64,000 nucleotides of DNA from Certhia americana (GCA_018697195.1 CM031864.1:19024249-19088248); one strand, 5' to 3'. Positions 1 to 14,700 are shown, counted from the stretch's first letter. The notes: generated from the sequence alone by a model not told the origin. Translations and numbers: made by a program.

Positions 1-16
1 GGGCTTAGCCAACTTC

Positions 17-610
17 ATGGCCCTTAGTCCTAGGAATGAATTTTGCATGGTACCAGAGGTTGTTTCACTGAAACAGGAAATTCTGGGGGCTGGCAAATTG
101 CTATTGCTGTCTCCAAAACCAGCAGGTAATGGCACAGCAGCTGAAGTAGCCCTTGTGCTCCCGACATGTGACAAACCACCTTCTGGAGTTTTAATTGAAC
201 ACAGGCTTTTCCCATCTGTAGGAACTGTGAGACCCAACACTGGCACTGATAATTCCTTTTCTCTGCTGAAATCTCGTTTTTTTTCCTTTTATCCCACAAC
301 TGTGCACACAACCCTTTTATTGTTAATAAAAATTACCATGTGCATAAAAAGCTGCAACAGAACTGAAGCGAGAAGCCTGACAGAAAGCACTTCAGGGTTG
401 GAACCTAAAATCTTTATTGGTCCTAAACAGAGAGATAACCTCAGCAATGAGTTGGTGTGGTTCCTGCACACAGGAACAGACCTGGTTCCACATACAGGAA
501 CAGAGTGTCTCCAATGTCCAAAACAAATCAAGTATCTAACTAACTCATTCAAGGGAGGCAATGTAGAGTCCTTGAGAAAAACAGCACAGCACGTTTTTTC
601 TGTTCTCTGA
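17..610 (+). other. 197-codon open frame of uncertain status
   Basis: This is the longest open frame in the window, antisense to DPYD in intron 13. The predicted product starts MALSPRNEFC and shows no domain, signal peptide or family that I recognise. Its C-terminal half contains a small repeat (HTGTD..HTGTE) from the 22-bp DNA duplication. The base composition is ordinary and there is no Kozak-like or promoter support. An open frame this long is only mildly surprising in 64 kb read in six frames. It is probably not a gene. Confidence 0.15.
459..505 (+). repeat. Two-copy 22-bp tandem repeat with internal hairpin
   Basis: Two copies of a 22-bp unit, GGTTCCTGCACACAGGAACA.. at 459-480 and GGTTCCACATACAGGAACAG.. 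at 484-505, spaced 25 bp apart. The first also folds as TTCCTG-CACA-CAGGAA (461-476). It lies inside the 17-610 open frame. Confidence 0.7.
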
Positions 611-3600
611 AGGCCAAAGATAGAAAACTTTTAGTAAGGAGCAACTATAACAAAGCTTATATCTTTCCACACGAAAAGACAAAGCTGTGAGAGAAAAAAA
701 AGCAAAACCCTGGAAAAATAATTGGCAAAGATAACGGAAAATAAAATGTTTCATGGGGAAATATTGCAATTCAGTGTGGACTTGGGAATTAGGAAAACTA
801 TTCAGTACTAGATTACAGCAAAAGAACCTGTTTTGAGGGTTAATGTAAATGAAGAGAAACAGTGACAACAAATAGAATAAGGGCCAACTGTGAATCATTA
901 ATATTTCAGTTACTGAAGTTCTTCCATTGCCTCAAAAGCTTATTCATTTCTCCAGGAGAACACCAACCCTGCAAGTATCTCTAGCTCAGGACATCACCGA
1001 AGAAAGTGGTGTTACACAGATAAAAGCACTAATATCCTGCTGCTTTTGGATTCCCCTCTTCTGCATATGACCAATTCTGGTATTCTAGTGACTTGAGATT
1101 GAGTTAATTTGCATTACACATATATTTCTGTTCTTGTTGATTAATTAATTAGCATGCTGAAAAGACGACCCAAGGCATTGATCAGGCCCCATTTGTTCTA
1201 ATAATCTCAGAACTCTGCAATCAGATCATTGAATTCTAAACTACTTAAATCTGATGGGCTGGGAGATTTGAGACAACATTTTAAAGATAAAGTCCAGACA
1301 CTCAGCAGCTTTTGCTCAAATTTATTTAGGCAAGTATCAATATACCTTACTTATCATTCTGGATTTGTTTTGCTTCACACTGTCCACATTTGCTGTTGCT
1401 AATTGCCAGAGATTTCTGTATTGTAAAATCACAACCATGCTGCCTATAATGACCAATGAAAGCAGGACAGCAGGGGCATTTCAAGTTTTAGGGCATCCAA
1501 AGGGTTGTTTGACACAGTGCTAGATCATGTGACAAGTACATTCTTTGTGTGTTTCTCCTAAACCAATCAGCAGAGAAATAATTCACATTGTGAATATTAA
1601 CACTGTCATCTGAGGGCATGGAAGTTAATGACACGCAGAAATTAATCAAGCCATTCACCTCTCTCTCAGACTTATTGTTTTAGGGGAACCAAGAAGACAG
1701 CTTCATTAACTGACTTCACTTTTTATTTCATAATCATGTCTCCTAGAAACTAAAAAAAGGGAAAAAAAAGAAGTAGCAGTATTTGGAGAAAAATGTGTTA
1801 AGAAGCCAGTTGCAGAAAAGCAGTCTCCCAAGAGTTGTGCCACCTCATGCCTTTTCAGTTGATGTAGTTATATTAGGCAAATACAATTAAAGATATATAA
1901 GGGTATAAAAAGAACCAAGAGAATAAATCTGTATGATTTTTCATATCAAAGCTCTGATGTGTTTCTATTGATTTGCAGAGCTCAAAACTGTTTTTTTCTG
2001 CCCATTTTTTTTTCAAAATATTTCTGCTGAAAGTATGTTAATGAACACTTGATATGACAGGGTTGGTGTGGGGAAAAGAGAGGTAAAATTAAAGAAAACT
2101 GGAAAGTTACAAAAATTGCAGTTAATGTAAATGCTAAGGGGCGGGGATGAAACAGACTATGGAGAGGAATGGAAAAATTACAGACACATATAACAGTATG
2201 GAGAATTATAGGGAGAAAATGCAGTTGCTACTCCCCAGATGGAATGCAGTCAACTTGCCCAACTTCCCACACACAATACATGCTCCACCTAAATAAAAAT
2301 ACAGTATAAAAGTAAGTTAAAAATGGAGAGAAGAGAGGGAATACTCCACCACAACTTCTGGGACCAGTCAAAGGGAGCTATCTTCTCCCCCACAGTGATG
2401 CCTAGTGGGTAAGAACTGTATTTTTATGTAAATTGATTATCTCAAGCTAGCTTTTGTTAGGAATTGGAGCTTAACCATCTACTGCTTTGAATACAACCTT
2501 GCAGCCAGATATTATCACCAGCAATCTCTGAACTCTAACCTGTCACAATCTTCTATTATATTAATAAAGAGTGTTATTCTGTACACTGTTAGTGGGAGCT
2601 CCTCAAGGGTGCTGGCAGTTGCTGAATCACTCAATTGTAGAGCTCCAGGAAGGGCTGTCATGCTGTGTGACCCTGAACACCTCAGTGGAGCTGCCCAGTT
2701 CCTGTTCACTGAAGGGTCCCCCTAAGGGGACACTGACAGACTGGTGGGGTACAAGGTATGGCTTTCCTGGGGCACTGACAGACTAATCAAACACAAAAGG
2801 TTTGAGAAAATCACCCCTTTTACATGACAGTTGTTTAAGAGAACACCTGGGCACTTTTATTCTGGATATGGAAAAAAAAATAAGTTAATTGCAGCTTTAA
2901 TTAATATATTAAGCAATTGTACAATTATTCACTCCTGAAATACAGGTGTTCTGCAATGTAAATGGCTGCAGCACAATTAAGGTTTCAAATAAGATTTTTG
3001 GATTTAAAAAAAAAAAAAATTAATCATACTATAACAGTGTTAACGTGAATTTTCTTCACTTTGAGAGATTTCTAAGAGACACAGAGAACCTGCCTTGCAC
3101 TGTTGGCCTCCAAAGTCAATGAAAGTCACTTCATACTTCAAATTGAGCTTTTCTCAGCTTTAACATATGAAAGCAGATAGGAATTAGTGACCATTGTCAG
3201 TTTCTTTTCATTAATATGAGAAAAAAGATTAAACACAATGAGCAGATTACTATTCCTAACAAAGTTAATTTATTTGACCTTCCTTTCTTCTAGGAAAGGA
3301 GGGTGTTATATACTTGCCAAGTGGAGTATGCATATGTACATTCCTGGGGTTGCTGCTCATTCAACGTCAAAGTGAGCACCAGAACAGCCACCATGCCTTT
3401 TTTGTGAAGGAGAGATCTAAATAAATACCTTATTAAGGTAATTTCAGGATTACCTGAAAGTCCAGGTAGTCCAGAAGTCCAGGATTTCAAAACAGCATAC
3501 CTAATGTTAGTACATAGTAAACTGCAATGTAAAATACCAGCTCAAATATAAGTTCCTACCTTATTATGTTCAATACACCACCTTTAAATGAATAAAAAAG

Positions 3601-6600
3601 TACAGTAGCTGAAAAATGCAGTTATTTAACCAAATTATGATGTTCTTTTCTCCCCAATATTTCAAAAATTATATTGAAAAGGTTGTACAGACTCCAAAAT
3701 CTAGTATGTGTGAAATGTTTTCAGAGCTTATTTTCTAAATGCTTTAATCACTCAAGATTCAGTTTCCCCTAGTTACCCTAGTTCAAGTTCCCTAGTAGAA
3801 CTTCATTACAATTTCACATACATGGAAACATGGAGGAGACTTTGCCTTTTCCTGCCTAATATCGCAGTAGTTAAAGCATTCTGGAAATCTGGCTCACTGC
3901 TGTTTGCACACCCTCATAGATACAAACGGCATCACACACTTATGTCCTCGTAATTCCCTGCCAACTCTCACTCAAGGTCTTGTGATGATTTGCCTCTTCT
4001 GTGACTCAGCTGTCTAGCCAGACTGTGTCTAGTATCACCCCTTCTGGAGTTTTAACCATCCACAAAAGGCAAGTGAAACCTGAAGCAACAATACCACTGC
4101 ACACAGCACTGCTCCTATACAACCTTCCCGACTTGTTCCTCCCTTCCTCTCCATCAGAACTGAGACATACTTCATCTCTGCAGGGTTTCTTTTATAAGGC
4201 CCAAAGCAACTGAGTTGCTCTCCTGAATTTCCCCAAGGCAGAATTTTTCCAGCTGAACTGGAAGCTAAATGTGCAGCAAAGCCCCCTACAAACACAAAAC
4301 CATTCCAACAGTTACAAGACATTATCTAGTAGAGTAGGATTTTTGCAAAAGATGGGAAGATTTACTGGTTCATAGAGAAAGGTAGGAAAATTTGCTTATG
4401 AGTTCTTCCCAAGGAGGTTTGATGTAGCCACTGGCTGGCACATTCCAGTGCACAAACCACTGCTATGTTCCACACAATGCTGCCTGTTGAATTTTTAACA
4501 CCTGCATTTGCCATTTAATAAGAGAATAGGTCAGACATTATTCCTCCCATACGAGCACAAAACCTCATCTATGTCACTTCCTCACTCTCTCCTTCTCTTT
4601 CCGTCAGTGCCCACAGAAGCATTGTTTAAAAATGAAAACAACCCTGACAGAAAAACTTATCTCAGAACATCCCACTATGCAGAAACTGTTCTAATCTCTC
4701 CACCACCAGGTATGAAAAATATAGTACCATAAAGACACCTCTTTTTTTTTTCATTGCTTTTGTGAATGAGGTCTAAACCTAGCCCTCTCTTTCCTCTTCA
4801 TTGCTCTCCATTTCTTGGAGAGAGATAGTATATCATGATTATATGATGTAAAATAATTATTTTTAAGTTTCTTCACCAAAATAAGAACGGAATTTAAAAA
4901 CATATTACTTCCTCAGCCTTCCAGCATTTTTCACATTGGTGATTCAAAGCATAAGTGTTCTGATGTCTCCACTAGTACAGAACACACCTTGAAAAGGAAC
5001 CTTGCTATAACTTACAATTGTGCTTCTTCAGCTTTTACTACAATATCTATTATGCTATAGAGGGGAAAAGGATACCTTAAAAATATTCTTATCTGTCTTT
5101 TGATGTCTGTTTGTCCTGTATTTGCAAAGATGAAAGTACACAAATCTGTACTTATATTCCAGAAGTCCAGAACACACTGCTTGTAAATCTTCCTTAATAT
5201 CCTACTCTATTTCTTGACTGAATAAGCTTGAGTTATGCATACTATTTTTTTTAAAAAAAATAGACCATTACCTCATAAATGCTTTTACAACATTACACTA
5301 TCGCATTTGTGTTTATTAAACCAATTTAACACTACAGCTTCAGTGAATAAGCTGGCTTTCCAAATCACTAAGTTAGCACAGAAAACTGCAGCCCCATAAG
5401 GGAAAAAGCAATGTGTCAGGACTTTGGAGAAAAACTGCTGAACCACTCACATTGTGTGAAAGACAAATGACAAGTTAGAGTTTTAGTTACCACATATTTA
5501 ATGTTTTTCTATACTGACTCATTAGTGCTTTAAGATTTAACCATGAGAACGCATGAGAAACTTCAAATCTTAGAGGCACCAAACTTCATTTCTACCTCAG
5601 CTTTTATCACTGCTGCTTGCTCAGCACACTTTCCTTACTAATGCAATTCCTAGACAGAAGGCCATCAGTACTGATAACTTGTGATGAAGACAGCAAAATC
5701 CCAAGCTTTTTAGATAATCTCACTAGATCAGTGTATTAAATTAAAAAAAAATTACCCTCTTTACTTCAGAATAATTATGGAACAATCCCTTCCCCACTGT
5801 AAGTCAAACAGAAATGGTTTGCTGCCCTTGCTTGAAAGAACAGCCATGCCCAAATTTTGTTAATTCAGACATGACAGTTTGTCTTGAAGTATCCACATTA
5901 TAACCTTAGGCTTGCTAAAATAATAAATTAGGAGATTCAAATACAATACAAATTAGGAGTAAAAGTGCAAAAAAATAGAATAGCAACTATAATGTTTAAG
6001 TCAAATCTACAAGTATTTTGTAGTTGAGTTGCAAATTTCATAAGGAAATAAAGTATTCGATCTTTGCTAACAATTACATTTACTTGAACAGTTTAAAAAA
6101 ACCCCACTTTTTAAAATACAAGGCCATATTGCTTTAAAATTGAATTTTTTTTCTCTTTTTTAATATATTTGCTTGTTTTCTTGGCATTAGACTATAAGGG
6201 CACTTTTACTGTAATTATGAAAGATAATTTTTAAAATGTACTATGTCCTACAGCACTTTGTCTTGACAAACAATTACTAGATATCACATTCAACAGAATA
6301 CAAAAAGCAATTTCTATCACAAGGTTAAAATTAGTCTTTGTACAAAAGATGCTTTCAAAGCAAATCCAAATTCTCATCAGCTTTATATCAGTTCCTCTGT
6401 GAGACAGGGAAGTGATGGAAAGGAGAGAAAGAAAAATAAACCTGAAGGACATTTAAAAAATTTCTTGCTAGCAATCAGTGTAAGCGCACATTTTATCAGC
6501 TTTTTGATAAAGGTCTAAGCAGAAGGACATGATTAAATTTCTGCTGTCAAAATGTATTGTGGTCAAAAACTACACCCATCAAAGAAGAGAGAAGTAGAAC

Positions 6601-6654
6601 TTATGGTTTTTGAAAGAAAGGTGAATCTGCATGCAGACATTCACTTTTGGATCT

Positions 6655-6731
6655 GGTTTTGCAGTTCAGGGTTATTGGCTGGAATCGATGATCCTAAGGG
6701 TCTTTACCAACCTAAATGATTCTACGATTGT
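6655..6731 (+). mobile_element. CR1 retroposon, 3'-end relic, plus orientation
   Basis: The stretch reads like the 3' end of an avian CR1 LINE: GCAGTTCAGGGTTATTGGCT, then GATGATCCTAAGGGTCTTT, then CCAACCTAAATGATTCTACG. The degenerate terminal 8-bp ATTCTRTG unit is recognisable at 6719-6727. It is 5'-truncated, as nearly all CR1 copies are, and diverged. The 5' boundary is approximate. The subfamily is not assigned. Confidence 0.8.
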
Positions 6732-9700
6732 TGGGTCTGGGTGTTTTGATACAGTAAACTGCCTAATCAACAAATGGTTGCTTTAGCTGACTGATGAAAA
6801 AAGTGTTCAGTAATTGCCTTAAAACATTAATAAACTTTCAGTAAGAGGTCACAAGAACAGAAAACCATGATGCATATGATGCAATGCTAATGACTAGTGG
6901 AGAAAAGAATGAAATAAATAGCAGTACATGGGTAAATAGAATATCTGCACTGATTGCAGCTTTTGATCTGTATCCTAAACTGATATTTCTGTCCCATGGC
7001 TTCTAAGCACCTGTGTACATTCACAGAAGTGGAAAATTAATGCATAACTGAAATACAGTACTTCAGTCTATAATGCTTACCCTTGGGACTACAGTGGATT
7101 TAGATCATAAAAACTTAGCTTGCCTTAACAGATTAATTATTTTACAGACATCTAAAAATATTAGCCCATTTTCAGCTGTTAGAGAATATATCATCCTTTA
7201 ATCAGTGATCAAAACTGGCTGTGAAGTAAATGTACTTAATTTACCAAATAAAGGAGCAGCAATTCATAAGACTTCTTTTTAGGTGAGTGCTATTGAATGG
7301 TCCCATGAAATGGGAATGAAAAGACACTTATAAAAGTGTGCCTCTAAGAAAATCAGAGAGCAAGCAACATAGGTAAGACTCCTTAAAAAAACAAAAAGAT
7401 CCAGGAAAGTCATGCTTACAAGGAGAATACAAATTCTCTTCTTGTACTTGATGGTGATGCCAAGTTAATCCAGCTTTTTCAAACATCATCATTAGAGAAA
7501 ACTCAATGTTAGTTTCTATAAGACTGTTTTCTAATTGCTAAGCAAATTGCTGTGAGAAGGCAATAGGGCAGCATCAGCATTGGGAGGTTCCTAACAGGAT
7601 GATCTGGAAGCCAAGACACACAAGGTCACAGAATGAGCTCCTCTAGAAGAAAAATAGAAGAGAATTGCAGTTCATCTCATAATTCTAAGACAGCAATACT
7701 AATCGCTGCTAATTAGGCATGTAACTTCACAGTGGAAAAAAGCAAAGAGGTAACTATTTATTTAAGAGACAATACTACATGGATTAAAAAAGCTTCTGTC
7801 AACAACTCTGGACACCTGTACCAAGCTCATTTATTGCCTAATTAAATATTAACATGTCCTGATAGAATCTGTGGTATAATTTTAATTACTGTTTTCTCAC
7901 AGGGAAGCCATATATCAATGTATTTCTAGCTGTTCCTAGAGGCTGCTTTGTAAAACTCCATTAGTAAATTGTGAACCATCACTAAAATATTTTACTCAAG
8001 ATTTCTGTAAGTAAATCAAGACTATTATATTCTCCTAGGAGGAGGAGAAAGTAGATGCCTTCCTTCAGGGGAAAAATATATGATTTCTTCAAGAATAAAA
8101 ATGTTTTTCTACAATCCTATTTAAAGACTTGTTAAAATTCTTGCACAAAGAATCAACATCAGGGAGTTACAGATCACCAAAGTTATATTTAAATTTATGT
8201 ATAGTCCAAAATATTTCTATTGCTGGATTGAGTAATTAGGATGAGAGTCACATTACTTCCTTCAAGCATGTATTTAAATTTTCTGCTGGGGATGAATTGC
8301 AAATATTGAGGTACATCTTGAACCTACTTACGTATTTTCTTTTTCCATTAGGATTAAGTATGCTAAATACTATAATCATTGATTAATATTCCTGTGCATT
8401 TAGGGGTCTGAAATGCAAGGAAACAATACCAGTTCTATTTGGGATGATATTTAAATAGTTAGGTATATAACTTTAAAAGTATCAATTCTCCAGGTAGCAC
8501 TAAATAATTTCAAGTTGCTGAAACAGAGGTACAGGGAAGGTGGAAATATTAAAAGAACTATTTTGCTTTACATTCCAATGATAATCTAGCCATAGATTAC
8601 TACTTTGATAACTGAGCTCTTAAACATTAACTTTGGTTTGAATATACTCCTTTTATCTCTTTCTAATTAAGAGTCCTCTGGAAGTCAAAGGGTCTTTTGT
8701 AAGAGCAGGGATTTCAAGGCTAAGCCACATTCTCAGAGCCTGATTATACAGAGATCTGGATAACATAATCATGGGGATAAACAAACCATGAAAATATCAG
8801 GCCCTCTGAATTTTAACTCAGCATTTGAACATCTTATAAGAGAATCAAACCAATTTTAATTCAGCACAACATTTTAGACAGGATCTTTAAAATAGATTTT
8901 GATTTTTACTGGAGGTCTCATCTACCTTAAAATTCTTAAAAAAGCTCTAGCATTTTCCTCTTTGCATCGGCTACCAGAGTAAGGACGCACATAAGAGTAT
9001 TGCATGAAAACTGTTAGATTTTATGTTGACAGACATAAAAATAGTTGAACTACTTTTCAGAATAGGTTTAGGCTAAAAAAAGAAAAATCAAATCATTGAC
9101 AACATTCTTTGAAAATTACTTTTCTATGAATCAACTTGCAGTGCATCTCAAATCTTGCGCTACAAATTAAACTATCATCCTGAATCAGTTGCCATTTTTG
9201 TAATGTCCAATAGGTTTTTTCTGACTCCCGGAATCATGGAACAACCTCTGCTGGAATATTTTGATTGATAAGGACACTGTACGTTTCTGGAAGGACAGCT
9301 CATACAGAACTTGGAATAGGATGTATACATCCCAGGGAAAACATTTGGGAATGCAAACCCTGGTTGGACCGAGCTCAGGAAGGGTAGAACCAGCATGCCT
9401 GGGTCTGTCATGGGGAGATGTGAGTTCCTCTGGGAGCACTGTGTGATCACCCATCAGTCATCATGAGGGGCACCACACCTGGCCTCAATAATCTAGACAG
9501 AAAGGGCTTTTTCCACTTGAGAGCTTCAAAGTGGAGATTTCTGGCCTGAAGGGCTGATTCTGCTTTTCCAGACTGAGCTCTTAATAAATAAACATTCAGT
9601 GTTTGCAGATGTTACACGCTCTCTGACAGGCAGAAATCCATGTAGAGAAGTGCTGAAGTGCACATAGAATTTTTATGCCAAAGGACTAGCCCTGTTTCCC

Positions 9701-11744
9701 ATCTGCCTGTGGCAGACACAGAGGCCCCATCTCAAGTCTGGTTTTCCTCTACATTCACCTGAAGTTTTCATAGCTGTAGCTTAGTCAATGCCTATTAACT
9801 TTTTTAAATGCCCATGAAAAATGACATGTTCTATTGGCTTTTAAAAATCCACCCTGTGGGACATAAAACAAATTTAATAAAGCAAAAAGATCAAAGCTCA
9901 TTAAAATATACTTGTAAGAACAGAAAGCAGCCATGATACATGGAAGTTCCTAGCAGGACTATTCTGTTTACCACAGGGGAAAAACATAATTCTAAGCTAA
10001 GCATGCCCTTTCTCATTAAATGTATACTGGGTCCCAAACCCCAGCCCTCTCTGGAGTCATTGCTCAGCTCTGTCAGTTAAGTAAATATGCTCATCAGAGG
10101 ATCTAGCAGCACACACAGATAAGGTAGAGATGAAGTCCATTCCCCTTGAAATCAATAGGAAGGTGGTTGTTAGACACTGTAATTGAGTTAGGGTTTCATT
10201 TGGGAATCTGTGGTAAATGTCCCACTGTTACTGCCACAGGGGTGCAAGAAAGTCCTTGATAGCTGTGGCTGGATTTCTGGTACCATTAATGGCACAGCCA
10301 GCTGAGACCTGTTACAAAAGGCTTATGCATGCTTAAACCTGGAATAATATGAGTAAATCTTGTCCTGAGCTAGAGAGGGCAGCTTGACTTGCAGGATCTC
10401 TGCTTATTCCAATAGAATATAGATTTAAAATTGGGCAAGGATTCAAGAGCCTTCTGATGCTAAACACAAAAGTCAGGGACTAAAAGGTACTTAAGGAGGA
10501 ATAAGGGCTTTAGCCCCACAAGAAATCCTTGGTTAGGGATAGTTATACTAGTGATAAATAGAATGTAGGGATTGTCTTTGTCTCTTTTTTCCTACCGTGG
10601 AAGCATGGAGTTTAAAGCACAGCTCACTGCAAAACGTCACTAAAGAAACAGGATATAGCCATTACCACCACATGCCAGATCACAGGAGCAATCTCACTCC
10701 AAGGGCAAGGAAGCCAAGTTTGCAACAGGGCCATGGAGAGCTCTGACACCCAGAATTACATCACACACCCAGGAATTCTGAGACTCTTCAGTATGAGTAC
10801 ACTCAAAAACAAGTTACTTATTTTAGTTATTGTAGTTATAGTGTTATTTTAAGATGGAAACCAACTGGGCATTATATAAGCTCTTTATGCCACACACCTT
10901 TTCACAACTTATATTTGTATATTTTTATTTTATTGAAACATATATGCAATATATATGCATATTTGCAAAATAAATTGCATAGTAACCTAATTTGCACAAT
11001 CCATACTTTAGTGTAAAGTGGGTTTTGGTACTCTTTAACCCATGGCTTCCTTAAGGGAAAAACCTGTTTAAAATCTGATTCACACCACTATTCTGTAATA
11101 TTTAGTGATATTAGTACAATAACCCTTCTTAACCAGGCCCATTTCTGTAACTAATTTAGTTTTCACAGTTCCTATCAACTCAAATATTCATTCCAATATG
11201 GCTTCACTGCCAGATCTGAGCCTTATTGAAGTAATACCTTTTTACTCTTTTTTTCTGAGACTAGAAGGTTTCTGAGAATAGTGAATTTCCTAATTGTTGC
11301 ACATGTACAACCACCAAAAACCCAGTCCTTTGTGAAAGAATGTGAATTCTTTAAAAGTGTCTTCTCTTTCACTACAGTCATTCTGTTCTGCAGTAATGTA
11401 ACAACCTATTTGTGAAAATACACACACCTACTTCTTATTTACACAAACTGGATTTCATACCATGAATTTACCTAGTTTTAATTATGCATCATTGCCTAGC
11501 AATCCAGGAAACAGAGCTCCCCCCATCTTGATTGTGAACACTAGCATCTCAAAATTTTTTTTTCTTTTTAAAGTGAAGATAAGTTACTGCATTAAAAATA
11601 AATGAGGTGTTTTTTGTCTGTTGATTGGACACTGAGTACACATAATAAATCACCAAGAGCATTGTATGCTGGTCTATGTGCTAACCTTGAGCTGCGGTTT
11701 ATCTACTGCCTGCAATTCAGGAGACAATAAGGTATTTTACCCAA

Positions 11745-11760
11745 TCAGCTGATCAGCTGA
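11745..11760. promoter_or_regulatory. 16-bp palindrome containing two CAGCTG E-boxes
   Basis: TCAGCTGATCAGCTGA is perfectly palindromic and holds two CAGCTG E-boxes 8 bases apart (11746-11751 and 11754-11759). This is the sort of paired site bound by bHLH dimers. Function is not demonstrated. Confidence 0.25.
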
Positions 11761-14700
11761 AGAAACTCAAAAGACTGAAATGGCTTTGAAATACACAGGC
11801 TTTTAGATATCAAATTACCTCTGGAACCCTCTCCCCAGAAGTAACTCAAACAAAACCCATTTGAAATACTGCTTCAATATTCAAAAAAATCAATAATTTA
11901 AACCACAGGTTGAACATTTTTACTGCTTCCACTGCAGACTGTCGTTTTTTGAAATGAAAATGCTAACGGCACCAAAGGGGAAAGCTCCGGCCAGCCGAGA
12001 TATGTGTGTGCAGGCGTGGATTGGCTGGAGATGCTGGCTTCCTTTTCCTCCCCCAGTTACGTTTACATAAGACCTCTTAAAATAAACAACTCTCATTTCC
12101 ACCACTTGGAAAAAAAAAATGTTTTTCTTTGTTGCACTTGATGTTTCTGTCCCAGTGAGCTCAGCTATATCAAGACACTTCACTGCAAACAAATGTGCTG
12201 AATGCAAATACTACATCCTCAATTATGCTACTAGGTCATATTATTTTTTACGTAAAAATATGTACTGACATTGTGGTTTTGAATACCAGCAAGCACAATG
12301 GGAACTTTTGATTAATGGACAGAAAAGCAGGAATATGGGTGATGTTGTATTCCAACATTTACAGCAGGAGCAGGAAGCAGTCCAATGCACATTGCAGAAG
12401 CCAAACAAGTATGGATGGTCCACTGCCCATGACACCTGCTCGTTTAGGCAGAGAAATGGCTAGATGGAAAAGGATATCTTAAAAGACAAGAAACATTCAT
12501 AAGGAAGAGACCTAGTAGGAACGTGAAACCTTGAACAGGCTAGACATGGAGGATGCTGGACACAGAATCAAATTTCTCCTCTTCACAAATTTAACCATCA
12601 GGTATATTTTTAGCAGAGCTTGAAATATGTCACTCTCTTTCTGTATAAACTGGGGTTTTTTTGTCATTTAAAATCTCATTAAATCCTTGCACTCTCTGGA
12701 ACTAATTTTTTTTAAAGTTGTGTTAAAGCAGAAATGCAAGAAACACAAGAAACACCACCCAAAAAGCATTGAAATAAACATCACGAGACAGAGCTTATGT
12801 ATCTAAAGATATACAACTCCCAAAACACAGTAAGAACAATTTTTGTTACAGTAGCAAAGCATCACTTTTAGTATTGTAGAGAGAGGCATAAGAAAGAAGT
12901 CATAAGATTGATGGTCCTTGGTTTATCATTTTAATAGTTTACTCTCAGATATATTCTTACTCTCTCACACATTTTTAGAGCCTTCTCTAACCACAGTGTT
13001 AAAATAGAAGCGAAAATGTAAATTATATTATGAGAGTAAAGTTGCTCAAGTAAAAAAACTATGTCTTTGTATATATACTGTATTATTGCGAAGTGAAAAT
13101 TAAATTTGCATTTTTGTTTCTAGAAAAAGAAATTATAGTATACTATTATGAATTTTCTGGCTGATAGATTTGTTCGAGTTTAACCAAGATAAATGCACAT
13201 TTTTAGCCTAGAATAAGAAATGACGAAAATACAACCATTTAAGAAATGTGACACTCAAAAATATATACTCCAAAAATATATGGACATGGACTCCAATATT
13301 CTGTTCTTCTTAAAGGCACAAAATATTTTCTAGATACCAAACAAAAAAATGCACAAATGTCAACAGAGAAATTCATCTGAGTTTGAATATATTCAGAATA
13401 TAGGAAAATAAGATTTTGCTTATTTATGTGTTTGAGACCTGCGTTACCTCCATGTGAAATCACCTATTTCAGGTACTCCTGTCAGTTTTTAAAATATACC
13501 TCCTACACAAGAGCAGTAATCAACCGACCTTCTGAGAACACTGCTCTTAGCAGCAGTATAAACCTAAACAGAATAACAAAAATCCAGTAGCAACAAGAAA
13601 CCCAATATTCATCCTTTCCTCAATTATTGCAAAGTGAGAGAGGAAAAACAAGCTCAAGTCTGTGCTGGAGTTAAGAGATTTGGGCTGTTACAGACCACCC
13701 TGGGCAGGAGCTCCAAGTGTGTGCTGTGAACTGCCAGCATCTCCTTCTGCTCCATCCCAGCACACCCAAAACAGGCAGGATGGGCTGGGGGCAGTTTTGA
13801 TCCCCTTGGCAGAATTCAAGCCATGAAGTTCATCACCACTGACAATGTTTTAGATTTAAGACCCAGTCCAATATAGCACCAACTGGCAGTAGGTTAATCT
13901 TTAAGTATAAAGCATGGATACTTGTGGCAAAGCTTGTATTCAGAAAATAAAAGGGGTGTAGGCTTCTGGCTCTTATCTGCTGCTGCAGCTACAGCCTGAA
14001 ATGGAACTACATCCCTCAGCCAGAAGGACTGATAATTCTCTTGCTGTAGCCCCTGGATGTTTCCTATAACGATCCCAGAATCACTCCTATCTTGTCTGGA
14101 TTGACTTTAGCTCAGCATGCTTTCAACCATGCCCCAGTCTCCCACAAACACTGAACAATGCAATCAGCTGCTCCAGCTAAATCAGCTGAAAGTTATAAAG
14201 CTGAGTTTCGACATATTGAAAACATTTCAATCAATGTCACTTTTGCTAAACCTTCTCTATGGCTTGATATTCAGATTAAATAAAAGGGTGCAAACAGGAA
14301 CCCTCCTGAACTGCACAGGGAGAGAACATCAAAGGCAATAAAGCTGAACACAATGCCGAGGCCGCGCTGACAGCGTGCTCCTCTCACTCCATTGTTTAAG
14401 CATGAGGCTTGAAAACAGATCACCAAGATGCTTTGGGACAGACTGCATTGAGACATTTGGGAAATGTTTCCACTTTTTATATGTTCCACAGACATATAAG
14501 ATAGACCAACAACTGCACTGGTACATTTAAAACAAATTATTTCTAAAATAAGTTGGCTATTGATGCTGTTTAACAGCAACACTATAGCCATACAATTTTT
14601 ATTACAGATTGCCATGTTGCAATAAAGGCTTTACACACATATATTTTTACTATACCATAAGAATTACTAGAAGCATGTTCTTCTATGTTTGTGTGATTTA

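Noticed and set aside
14271..14615. 114-codon minus-strand open frame in intron 13
   Set aside because: Low-complexity hydrophobic and cysteine-rich translation with no family match; judged to be chance.
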